Assembly: GCA_002380945.1 (NCBI GenBank)
Contig: DFWO01000042.1
Location: forward strand, 1-11,216
Origin: Methylococcaceae bacterium UBA4132
Lineage (GTDB): Bacteria; Pseudomonadota; Gammaproteobacteria; Methylococcales; Methylomonadaceae
Direction of reading: 5' to 3'
Length of the DNA stretch: 11,216 nucleotides
This document shows positions 1 to 6,094 of this stretch, one piece after another (position 1 is the first letter of the stretch; every line of letters begins with the position of its first letter). A model generated the notes under the pieces. It saw only the letters and a list, made by a program, of their open reading frames with translations, had not been told where the DNA came from and ran no database searches. A program made the position numbers and the translations under genes.

Positions 1-23
1 CGATCGTCAATGCCTAACTTCTA
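1..23. repeat. Left copy of terminal inverted repeat
   Basis: The first 23 bases match the reverse complement of the last 23 bases of the window (11194-11216) at 22 of 23 positions; the only difference is at position 14. The outermost six bases, CGATCG, are self-complementary, so each end is one half of a longer palindrome centred on that hexamer. Joining the ends over CGATCG would give an almost perfect 40-bp palindrome. I read this as a dispersed palindromic repeat at which assembly stopped. No transposase is associated with it in the window. Confidence 0.75.
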
Positions 24-220
24 GGAATTATGCTTTGGCAGCCGATGAGTTAAAAAGAGCTTTTGATTTTGTTAGCAATAAAGAATTAGATCAAGGTCGC
101 ATTAATAAGCTAAATGATACATTAGGTTGTTGGTTTGGAGTTGTATTTTTTATAGTTCTGGTCGTTGCTTTTATTACTTCTCTACTGGCTTATTTGGCTA
201 CGCTGAGAGCTTTTGGGTAA
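2..220 (+). CDS. Membrane protein N-terminal part, 5'-partial, probably frameshifted
   Basis: The frame is open from the window edge, so the true start may lie outside; the only internal start is TTG at 35, with no clear ribosome binding site. The visible part has a charged region (ADELKRAFDFVSNKELDQGRINKLND) followed by one strong membrane segment (about 106-205, GVVFFIVLVVAFITSLLAYLATL). It stops at TAA 218-220. The next segment that reads like natural protein, a second membrane helix, continues in the frame one base back. The two parts together would make a plausible two-helix membrane hairpin with a charged C-terminal tail. A lost base in the TTTT run at 211-214 would explain the split. 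I do not recognise the family. Confidence 0.5.
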   Translation, partial: DRQCLTSRNYALAADELKRAFDFVSNKELDQGRINKLNDTLGCWFGVVFFIVLVVAFITSLLAYLATLRAFG

Positions 221-225
221 ATGTT

Positions 226-507
226 TTGTGGTTCCTTGGAACCTTGTATTTGCTCTGGAAAATAATGAACTGGTTGCACGATAATATATTTAATAAGATG
301 TCTGATAGATATTGGGAAGCGAGGAAAAATGAGCTTATTACAGCCCACGACAGCGGCAAGAAGAGAGCATGGGAAGAAGCTGAATCTCAACGAAAAAAAG
401 CTGAGGCAGCAATTGAAGAATACCGAAAGGAGGGGGAAGTTCATCGAAATGAGACCGAGACTGCTTTGCAGTGGCTCTTGACCCAAACGAACTATGTTTC
501 GAGGTAA
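226..507 (+). CDS. Membrane protein C-terminal part with charged coiled-coil tail
   Basis: The frame runs without a stop from upstream of 127, but codons before about 211 read as a shadow of the preceding frame. If translated independently, the likely starts are TTG 226 (five bases after the preceding stop, allowing re-initiation) or ATG 265; neither has a convincing ribosome binding site. The product has one membrane segment (about 226-285, WFLGTLYLLWKIMNW). After it comes a highly charged, probably helical tail rich in Glu, Lys and Arg (EARKNELITAHDSGKKRAWEEAE and onward), likely a coiled coil. It is most likely the second half of the gene at 2-220. Family and function are unknown. Confidence 0.5.
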   Translation: MWFLGTLYLLWKIMNWLHDNIFNKMSDRYWEARKNELITAHDSGKKRAWEEAESQRKKAEAAIEEYRKEGEVHRNETETALQWLLTQTNYVSR

Positions 508-535
508 TGGCTAACATTTAAGTGATGTTGTCATC

Positions 536-558
536 ATTGCGGCATGGGTTGCCGCAAT
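536..558. repeat. Perfect hairpin, 9-bp stem
   Basis: ATTGCGGCA (536-544) is followed by the loop TGGGT and the exact reverse complement TGCCGCAAT (550-558). It lies 28 bases after the stop of the membrane gene and could end its transcript. There is no run of T on either side, so it is not a textbook intrinsic terminator. It may be a REP-like palindromic unit, since another hairpin and another palindromic element follow directly. Confidence 0.6.
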
Positions 559-584
559 CCAGAAGCCGCGGATGGCATACGCAT

Positions 585-602
585 GAACACATCCCTGTGT
601 TC
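585..602. repeat. Perfect hairpin, 7-bp stem
   Basis: GAACACA (585-591), loop TCCC, then TGTGTTC (596-602), an exact inverted repeat. It sits between the hairpin at 536-558 and the GGGTGGGCA-type element at 617-697, in a gap with no plausible gene. The role is unknown. Confidence 0.5.
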
Positions 603-616
603 TGAATTCTAGTCAG

Positions 617-697
617 GTAGGGTGGGCAACGCTTTTCTGTCCACCATTTTACCTGCAAATGGCGATGCACACGATAAAACTGTTTGCTCACCCTATA
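617..697. repeat. Palindromic GGGTGGGCA-type intergenic repeat
   Basis: TAGGGTGGGCAA (618-629) is mirrored by TTGCTCACCCTA (684-695) with one mismatch, enclosing about 54 bases that include CTGTCCACC and GATGCACACG. The shape (a GTAGGGTGGGCAACG opening and a CACCCTA close) resembles a short non-coding repeat I recall from intergenic DNA of many environmental gammaproteobacteria and other bacteria. That resemblance is from memory. No coding frame through it looks natural. Confidence 0.55.
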
Positions 698-765
698 CGG
701 CTGTAAATAACTCAAATAATGGTAACGTAGCTTGTTAGGGTTACTATTCACCACAGGAGCGTTTT

Positions 766-1260
766 ATGAGACAACAAATATTCACTTTCACCTTGCTTGC
801 ATTACTTACAGCTAACCCTGCTTTTGCACTGGATGCAGTCTGTAATCCCATCATCAAAGCCAGTACGCAAAAAATAGCGCAAGCGGCATGGCACAGTATT
901 ACCGAATCAAAGAATAAGAAGATGGAAGCCATGAAGGTTGATGGAAAATTTTTCATGCGCATTGATGGCGGAAAGTGGCAAAAAGGAGCTGACTTTGATA
1001 ACGGAGACAAAGTGATGGTTGGAATGATACAAAGTGGCAAAGCCAAAGTGACTAATTGCAAAGACGAAGGCAGTGAAACCCTGGATGGAATTGCAACCAC
1101 TGTGACTAGCTATACCATAGAAATAGCGGGAATGCCTGTACCTGCCACCAATATAAAATTGTACACTGGCAAAGATGATAGCCTGCCTTATAGAGAGCTG
1201 GGAGAGAGCGTGATAAAAAACTACCGCTACAAAGAGGTGCTTGCACCCACGCTTCAATGA
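766..1260 (+). CDS. Secreted protein of unknown function
   Basis: 164 residues. The N-terminus is a typical Sec signal peptide: MRQQ, a hydrophobic core to about residue 17, and an ANPAFA site predicting cleavage after residue 21. The mature protein is about 143 residues, soluble, and probably periplasmic. It has just two cysteines (C26 and C98), which could form a disulfide. The pattern of DGGKWQKG, DGIATTVTSYTIE and ATNIKLYTGKDDSLPYRE suggests a beta-rich fold, possibly like LolA-type lipoprotein-binding domains, but this is a guess. ATG 766 is supported by AGGAG at 755-759, six bases upstream. A possible -10 is TACTAT at 742-747, without a good -35. The next gene follows after 22 bases and may be co-transcribed. 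Confidence 0.8.
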   Translation: MRQQIFTFTLLALLTANPAFALDAVCNPIIKASTQKIAQAAWHSITESKNKKMEAMKVDGKFFMRIDGGKWQKGADFDNGDKVMVGMIQSGKAKVTNCKDEGSETLDGIATTVTSYTIEIAGMPVPATNIKLYTGKDDSLPYRELGESVIKNYRYKEVLAPTLQ

Positions 1261-1282
1261 CACAAATGTAACATTCAATATT

Positions 1283-1624
1283 ATGCCACAGGTTCGAGAG
1301 GCGCGAAAACATAGGCTATTCTCCGCTTCGATTTTTGGGATACTAAGTCTTCTCTGGGTAGTAGGTGGTGGTTTTCTGGTGCTATTTGCAGACAACACGC
1401 CATTACGCTACTTATTACTCATTGGCTATACTCTGTTTTTTGCCATATTCATGGGCTGGCTAATTGCAAGAATGCGTCGCGGCTTTCGGTGTCCTGACTG
1501 CGGTGGCACTGTCGAGGAAGTCAATGAAGCCCAAAGTCAAGAAGGTGACAGACTACTCAAATTGTGTAAGTGTTGTAATACTTTGTGGGATATTGTGGGT
1601 CTGTCTAACCGTGTAGACTTGTAG
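1283..1624 (+). CDS. Small two-helix membrane protein with C-terminal zinc ribbon
   Basis: 113 residues from ATG 1283. Two hydrophobic segments (about 15-36 and 42-62) form a membrane hairpin. They are followed by a positive stretch (ARMRRGFR) and a zinc-ribbon-like tail with CPDC at 70-73 and CKCC at 95-98, where C95 and C98 give the second CxxC pair. The soluble ribbon should face the cytoplasm by the positive-inside rule. No Shine-Dalgarno sequence precedes ATG 1283. TTG 1241 is an alternative start, with AGAGG at 1233-1237, but it would overlap the upstream gene by 20 bases and add a non-conserved-looking 14 residues. The family is unknown. The metal-binding role is inferred from cysteine spacing. 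Confidence 0.7.
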   Translation: MPQVREARKHRLFSASIFGILSLLWVVGGGFLVLFADNTPLRYLLLIGYTLFFAIFMGWLIARMRRGFRCPDCGGTVEEVNEAQSQEGDRLLKLCKCCNTLWDIVGLSNRVDL

Positions 1625-1740
1625 CTATAAACATAAATTTCATCTGAAAAACGAAGAAGAAAAATAATAAAGCTTTATTTAATTCTTGCTAAGAAGTCTT
1701 CAACATAGCGAGATTTCCCTGTTGTTTGCACATCGAACAC

Positions 1741-1768
1741 TTAAAAACAGCCTAATAACCTATATAAT
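1741..1768 (+). promoter_or_regulatory. Likely sigma70 promoter of ridA-recG-ubiC
   Basis: A perfect TATAAT at 1763-1768 has TTAAAA at 1741-1746 as a weak -35, with a 16-bp spacer. Transcription would start near 1775, giving a leader of about 34 bases before ridA. A second TATGAT at 1783-1788 is a weaker alternative -10. Confidence 0.45.
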
Positions 1769-1808
1769 GATTCTCTATTTGTTATGATCACAAAATACAG
1801 GATTCATT

Positions 1809-2213
1809 ATGACTAAAATCGTTATTCAAACCCTAGCTGCACCGCAAGTGATAGGTACTTATTCACAGGCGGTTAAAGTGGATCGCACAGTGTATCTTTC
1901 GGGACAGATTCCTTTAAATCCTGAAACTATGACGCTTGTTGATGGCGATATTGCCGCACAAATTACCCAAGTGTTTGAGAATTTAAAAGCGGTTGCCTTG
2001 GCGGCAGAGGGTGATTTTTCCGACATTGTTAAACTCAATGTGTTTTTAACGGATTTAACGCATTTCCCTATCGTTAATGAAATTATGGGGCAGTATTTTG
2101 ATGAACCGTATCCAGCACGCGCAGCGATTGGTGTGGCAGCATTACCTAAAGGAGCTGGCGTAGAGATGGATGCCATTATGGTATTAAAACCGCAAGAGTA
2201 TCCCGCTTCTTAA
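1809..2213 (+). CDS. ridA: RidA, 2-iminobutanoate/2-iminopropanoate deaminase
   Basis: 134 residues, close to the usual 128. RidA (YjgF/YER057c/UK114 family) hydrolyses reactive enamine/imine intermediates released by PLP enzymes such as threonine dehydratase, protecting PLP enzymes from damage. It is cytosolic and normally a homotrimer. Visible family features are Y18, SGQIP (31-35), the substrate-carboxylate-binding arginine in YPARAAIG (R104), and E119 in GVEMDAI. The end has a short extension, KPQEYPAS. ATG 1809 is preceded by AGGA at 1799-1802 with a six-base gap. The stop lies nine bases before recG, so the two are probably one transcript. A ridA-recG linkage is known from other gammaproteobacteria. 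Confidence 0.95.
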   Translation: MTKIVIQTLAAPQVIGTYSQAVKVDRTVYLSGQIPLNPETMTLVDGDIAAQITQVFENLKAVALAAEGDFSDIVKLNVFLTDLTHFPIVNEIMGQYFDEPYPARAAIGVAALPKGAGVEMDAIMVLKPQEYPAS

Positions 2214-2222
2214 GATTCAGTA

Positions 2223-4307
2223 ATGAAAACCCCGCACACGCTTAACCAATCGGTTGCCGTTTTAACGGGCGTTGGCTCGCAAACTGTTAATCGTTTGCAT
2301 AAATTGGGTATACATCTTATTCAAGACCTGATTTTTCACCTACCGTTACGTTATGAAGATAGAACTCGCGTTCATCCTATCGGTTCATTAACAGCAGGGA
2401 TGACGGTGTTGATTTGCGGTAAAGTGGATTTTATTGATGTATTAGCCAAAGGGCGTAAAAGCCTGATTTGCCGCATCAGTGATGGCACGGGGTTTATCTC
2501 GTTGAAGTTTTTTCATTTCAGCGCAGACCAGTACAATACGATGAAAGCGGGGACGTGGCTAAGTTGCTTTGCCGAAGTGCGCCACGGTTATGCGGGTTTG
2601 GAAATGGTGCATCCTGAATATCGGATTATTGCCAGCCCTGACAGTTACATTCCCGAAAACCGCTTAACGCCTGTTTATCCCTTAACCGAAGGCTTGAGTC
2701 AAACGACGTTGCGCAAGGTGGTTAAGCAAGCGTTAAACGAAGCCGAGTTATTGCAAGACTGGATTCCTGACCACATTTTGCAACGCTATCAATATCCGTC
2801 TTTATTAGAAGCAATACACACACTACATGCACCCGATGAATCGGTGTCGATGTTGGCATTACAAAATGGTAGTTTACCTGCACTGAAACGCTTGGCATTT
2901 GAAGAGTTACTTAGCCATTATTTGAGCTTAAAAAAATCCAAGGTGTCCGCTAAAGTGTGGCAAGCCCCACAATTTTTAAGCCCCACATTAGCCAGCGGTA
3001 AAGCGCATTTTTTGCGTTCCTTACCGTTTACCTTAACAGGCGCACAGCAACGGGTGATTGCGGAAATTGAAACCGATTGCGCGTCCTCACATCCGATGAT
3101 GCGTTTGGTGCAGGGTGATGTCGGTTCGGGTAAAACTGTAGTATCGGCTTACGCAGCATTGCTCGCGTTATCGGCTGGTTATCAGGTTGCCGTCATGGCT
3201 CCGACGGAATTACTCGCTGAACAACATTATCGTAATTTCAGCGCGTGGTTTGATGGCTTTCAAACTCAAGTGTTATATTTAACAGGGCAGTCAAAAGGCA
3301 AACAACGTGCGGCTACCTTGCAAGCCTTAGCCGATGGCTCAGCGGGCATTATCGTCGGCACTCATGCCTTGTTTCAAGACAGCGTGCAGTTTCAGCGGCT
3401 GGGCTTGATTATTATTGATGAACAACACCGTTTTGGTGTCCATCAACGTATGGCACTTCGAGATAAAGGGCAACAAGCAGGGCAGCGTCCGCATCAATTA
3501 GTGATGACTGCCACGCCGATTCCGCGCACGCTTGCTATGTTGCAGTATTCTGATTTGGATATTTCCATTATTGATGAATTGCCACCGAATCGAAAACCCA
3601 TTGTCACCAGCGTGATTCCATCTGAACGCCGTGACAGCGTGATTGATAGAATTAATCATTGGGTAGCTAAAAAACGCCAAGGTTATTGGGTGTGTACACT
3701 GATTGAAGAATCGGAAGTATTGCAATGTGAAGCGGCAGAGAAAACGGCTGAACAATTAACGCAAGCCTTGCCCAATGTGCGCATTGCGTTGATTCATGGG
3801 CGCATGAAATCCGCTGAAAAAGATGCCATCATGCAGGCGTTTAAAAACCACGAGCTGGATTTATTAGTCGCCACCACGGTGATTGAAGTCGGTGTGGATG
3901 TGCCGAATGCGGGCTTGATGATTATTGAAAATCCCGAACGCTTGGGCTTATCGCAATTGCATCAATTACGCGGACGGGTGGGACGTGGTGCGGATGACAG
4001 TTATTGTTTATTGATGTATCAATCGCCGTTATCGGAAACAGCACGGCAACGGCTAGGCATTTTACGCGATAGTAATGACGGCTTTGTGATTGCTGAAAAA
4101 GATTTGCAACTACGCGGGCCTGGTGATGTGATGGGAACACGCCAAACAGGACAAATTCATTTTAAAGTGGCAGATTTAGCCAGAGATGTCGATGTGCTGG
4201 ACATCATCCAACAAATCGGCGAACAGTTTTTTATCGACGCGCCTAACGCTATACAGCCTTTGTGTGAGCGTTGGCTGGGCGCGTCTACAGATTATGCAGA
4301 GGTTTAA
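2223..4307 (+). CDS. recG: RecG, ATP-dependent DNA helicase
   Basis: 694 residues, against 693 in E. coli, so full length. RecG is a monomeric double-stranded DNA translocase that reverses stalled replication forks and acts on Holliday junctions, D-loops and R-loops. The N-terminal wedge (OB-fold) domain covers about 1-150. Helicase motifs follow in order: LTGAQ (271-275), Walker A GDVGSGKT (298-305), APTELLAEQH (326-335), Walker B DEQH (399-402), TATPIPRTL (429-437), IHGRM (524-528), TTVIEVGVDVPN (551-562) and QLRGRVGRG (581-589). The C-terminal region has the usual LQLRGPGDVMGTRQ (628-641). ATG 2223 lies nine bases after the ridA stop, with only a poor ribosome binding site, consistent with translational coupling. 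Confidence 0.97.
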   Translation: MKTPHTLNQSVAVLTGVGSQTVNRLHKLGIHLIQDLIFHLPLRYEDRTRVHPIGSLTAGMTVLICGKVDFIDVLAKGRKSLICRISDGTGFISLKFFHFSADQYNTMKAGTWLSCFAEVRHGYAGLEMVHPEYRIIASPDSYIPENRLTPVYPLTEGLSQTTLRKVVKQALNEAELLQDWIPDHILQRYQYPSLLEAIHTLHAPDESVSMLALQNGSLPALKRLAFEELLSHYLSLKKSKVSAKVWQAPQFLSPTLASGKAHFLRSLPFTLTGAQQRVIAEIETDCASSHPMMRLVQGDVGSGKTVVSAYAALLALSAGYQVAVMAPTELLAEQHYRNFSAWFDGFQTQVLYLTGQSKGKQRAATLQALADGSAGIIVGTHALFQDSVQFQRLGLIIIDEQHRFGVHQRMALRDKGQQAGQRPHQLVMTATPIPRTLAMLQYSDLDISIIDELPPNRKPIVTSVIPSERRDSVIDRINHWVAKKRQGYWVCTLIEESEVLQCEAAEKTAEQLTQALPNVRIALIHGRMKSAEKDAIMQAFKNHELDLLVATTVIEVGVDVPNAGLMIIENPERLGLSQLHQLRGRVGRGADDSYCLLMYQSPLSETARQRLGILRDSNDGFVIAEKDLQLRGPGDVMGTRQTGQIHFKVADLARDVDVLDIIQQIGEQFFIDAPNAIQPLCERWLGASTDYAEV

Positions 4308-4313
4308 ACCCGC

Positions 4314-4868
4314 TTGACTACCAACAGTGTGTTATTCAATCAAGAACCGTTATGGCGAGAAAACCAACAAGGCACACGCCATAAATTACCCGAAGCCGTG
4401 CAGTCGTGGACGTATGAATCAGGCTCACTCACGCAACGTTTACGCGCTACTTACGGCGATTCGGTAGCGGTTAAAGTGTTATTTCAACAATGGCGCGTGC
4501 CGTTTTTAAGCGAACGCAAAGCCTTAGGATTGCATGAAAACAGAGTGTGTTTAATTCGTGAAGTGTTGTTACACGCTAATGCTAAACCGCTGATTTTAGC
4601 GCGTACCATTCTGCCTGCTGCTACTATCAAAATTGCTAATCGTAGCTTATCCAAACTAGGCACGCGTCCGTTAGGTGAAGTGATTTTTTCCTATCCGCAC
4701 TTAGAACGTATTGCTATGGATGTGACGCTGATTAATTCCAACGAGTGGATACCCCGTGCATTGGATATTGGTCATATTCAACAGCCGATATGGGGTAGAC
4801 GCACAGTTTATGCGATTAAGCATCGGCAAATGCTAGTCAGTGAATTTTTTCTGCCTGCTATTTTGTAG
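4314..4868 (+). CDS. ubiC: UbiC, chorismate--pyruvate lyase
   Basis: 184 residues, somewhat longer than E. coli UbiC (165). It removes pyruvate from chorismate to give 4-hydroxybenzoate, the first committed step of ubiquinone synthesis, in the cytosol. Family marks are IREVLL (R82 matches the essential E. coli R76), KLGTRPLGE (114-122), WGRR (160-163) and the C-terminal SEFFLPA (E177 matches catalytic E155). The start is TTG 4314, six bases after the recG stop. AGAGG at 4298-4302, inside the end of recG, supports it; GTG 4329 is the only close alternative. ubiA, often adjacent elsewhere, is not in this window: the next gene is on the other strand and begins immediately. Confidence 0.9.
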   Translation: MTTNSVLFNQEPLWRENQQGTRHKLPEAVQSWTYESGSLTQRLRATYGDSVAVKVLFQQWRVPFLSERKALGLHENRVCLIREVLLHANAKPLILARTILPAATIKIANRSLSKLGTRPLGEVIFSYPHLERIAMDVTLINSNEWIPRALDIGHIQQPIWGRRTVYAIKHRQMLVSEFFLPAIL

Positions 4869-5675
4869 TTACCTGATAGCACTAGGATGACGAATTAACA
4901 TGGAAAATTTGTCTTTGCGTTTATTAAGCCAACCGCGTACTTCGATGGTTTTGCCTTGATAGCTATTCACATCAGGAAATAGAGATAGCCATTCACGTTC
5001 AATACGCGCATCAAAACGATCAGAAAACTCCAGATAAATAAATTTCTTAGTGGCATGAATGGAGTGTACTTTACCAACTATGCGTGTCCAGCCGTGATGC
5101 CCTTCGTCGGTCAGTTGCTCAACGGGGATCGCAGCATATTCGGGGCGTTGCCAAATCCCTAGTTTGGCATTTTCTGCCTGTTGTTCTGCTTTTACTAACT
5201 CATTGGTATATTTTAAGTTTGGTGGCCAAATACTGGCTTCTGCTAAACCTGCGGCAACTAACAACACGTTGATATGTTGGTTATTTTCCGTGAATAAATG
5301 CCCTAAGGTTCTACCGTAGCTGTCGGTTTTTTCCACATCGGTTTCTAAACGCACTTTGCCATCTTTGAGTTTGGCAATCAGCCAGCTTTTTGCTTCGTTG
5401 CCACCTGCATCCGCTTGATTACCACGGTGTTGTATTTCAGGGGTATTAATGCCTAGTAAACGCACTTTCTGCCCATCGTCTAAAACCACGGTATCGCCAT
5501 CGTAAACAGTTCTAACGTGATAAAAACCCTGCGTCGTTTTTATTGCTATTTTTTGTGCATTAGGTTCAGTCGTGTGGTCAGAAAAATGTTGTTCACCGTT
5601 AGCATCACGCCATTGATATACGTCTGCACTGACAGATAGCGGCAGAAATAATAATAAAATCAATAACATTTTCAT
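4869..5675 (-). CDS. Exported Staphylococcus-nuclease-type protein with DUF4124 N-terminus
   Basis: 268 residues from ATG 5675. That start is chosen because AGGTG (complement of 5681-5685) lies five bases upstream and a clean signal peptide follows (MKMLLILLLFLPLSVSA, cleavage near residue 17). An in-frame start at 5720 would add a useless 15 residues. Next comes a short DUF4124-like segment (DVYQWRDANGEQHFSD, 18-33). The nuclease (SNase, thermonuclease) core spans about 52-180, with YDGDTV (D59, D61), VRLLGINTPE (R72, N77, E80) and YGRTLG (R122). The C-terminal tail of about 80 residues looks like a second small beta domain. The product probably cuts DNA or RNA in the periplasm or outside, with calcium. 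The Asp usual in GIDTPE is Asn here, as I recall in some homologues. Its stop abuts the ubiC stop. Confidence 0.88.
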   Translation of the reverse strand: MKMLLILLLFLPLSVSADVYQWRDANGEQHFSDHTTEPNAQKIAIKTTQGFYHVRTVYDGDTVVLDDGQKVRLLGINTPEIQHRGNQADAGGNEAKSWLIAKLKDGKVRLETDVEKTDSYGRTLGHLFTENNQHINVLLVAAGLAEASIWPPNLKYTNELVKAEQQAENAKLGIWQRPEYAAIPVEQLTDEGHHGWTRIVGKVHSIHATKKFIYLEFSDRFDARIEREWLSLFPDVNSYQGKTIEVRGWLNKRKDKFSMLIRHPSAIR

Positions 5676-5736
5676 AAAATCACCTAAGACATTGGAGTAA
5701 ACACAGAGGTAAAAACACACGCGATGATGATAAATA

Positions 5737-5773
5737 AATTGTCCAATATTTGGTTTTCATAGATAATTGTCCA
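5737..5773. repeat. Direct repeat of AATTGTCCA in divergent gap
   Basis: AATTGTCCA occurs at 5737-5745 and again at 5765-5773, 28 bases apart from start to start. The first copy overlaps a CCAA-TAT-TTGG dyad at 5743-5753. The gap separates the divergent nuclease and carrier-protein genes, so these may be regulator-binding sites, but chance is not excluded in such AT-rich DNA. Confidence 0.35.
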
Positions 5774-5775
5774 TT

Positions 5776-5806
5776 TTGTAAAATAATTTACCTAAAAAAT
5801 TATAAT
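5776..5806 (+). promoter_or_regulatory. Possible promoter of the carrier-protein gene, with dyad
   Basis: A perfect TATAAT at 5801-5806 has TTGTAA at 5776-5781 as a weak -35, with a long 19-bp spacer. Between them is a dyad, GTAAA (5778-5782) and TTTAC (5787-5791), that could be an operator. The predicted start of transcription is near 5813, giving a leader of about 27 bases. Confidence 0.35.
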
Positions 5807-5839
5807 GACATTTATTGCGAGTAGTTCGCCGAGTAGTAC

Positions 5840-6094
5840 ATGGATATGAATAAATTTGCCCAAGACTTGTTACAACAAGCCTTACACTTGGAGACAGATA
5901 TTACCTTATTTAATAGCGAGACACCTTTATTAGGCAATTTAGCCGAATTAGATTCTATTGGTGTGGTTAGTGTGATTACTCTGATTGAAGAGCAGTTAAG
6001 TTGTACTATTGAAGACGATGAAATTAATGCTGAGGTATTTGAAACGTTTGGTAGTTTGGTTTGCTTCATGGAAAGTAAACGCGCCCCTTGCTAA
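5840..6094 (+). CDS. Acyl-carrier-protein-like protein, orphan
   Basis: 84 residues. The helix-DS-helix core is clear: ELDSIGVVSVITLIEEQL at about 36-53, where S39 of the DSI motif is the expected 4'-phosphopantetheine attachment site. The protein is acidic, as carrier proteins are. It resembles the small carrier proteins found beside exosortase, polyketide or fatty-acid synthesis genes, but no synthase, ligase or phosphopantetheinyl transferase is nearby. It is not the standard AcpP, whose motif is DSLD and which lies in fab clusters. ATG 5840 and ATG 5846 are both possible starts, and neither has a strong ribosome binding site. Its TAA (6092-6094) overlaps the stop of the LysR gene on the other strand by sharing CTAA. 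Confidence 0.75.
   Translation: MDMNKFAQDLLQQALHLETDITLFNSETPLLGNLAELDSIGVVSVITLIEEQLSCTIEDDEINAEVFETFGSLVCFMESKRAPC

Noticed and set aside
190..486. 98-residue minus-strand open frame
   Set aside because: It is antisense to the charged and membrane parts of the plus-strand gene, with no start signal; it is a shadow of that coding sequence.
518..754. 78-residue minus-strand open frame
   Set aside because: It runs through the hairpins and the palindromic element, has no ribosome binding site, and its composition is unlike a natural protein.
907..1398. 163-residue minus-strand open frame
   Set aside because: It lies antisense to two better-supported plus-strand genes, one with a signal peptide and strong SD; it is a shadow.
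1665..1678. AATAAAGCTTTATT palindrome as a terminator
   Set aside because: It is a 14-bp AT-rich palindrome with no loop and no T run; the stem would be too weak to terminate.
4869..5720. Upstream start of the nuclease at 5720
   Set aside because: The extra 15 residues precede a clear signal peptide and no ribosome binding site supports them; ATG 5675 has AGGTG five bases upstream.
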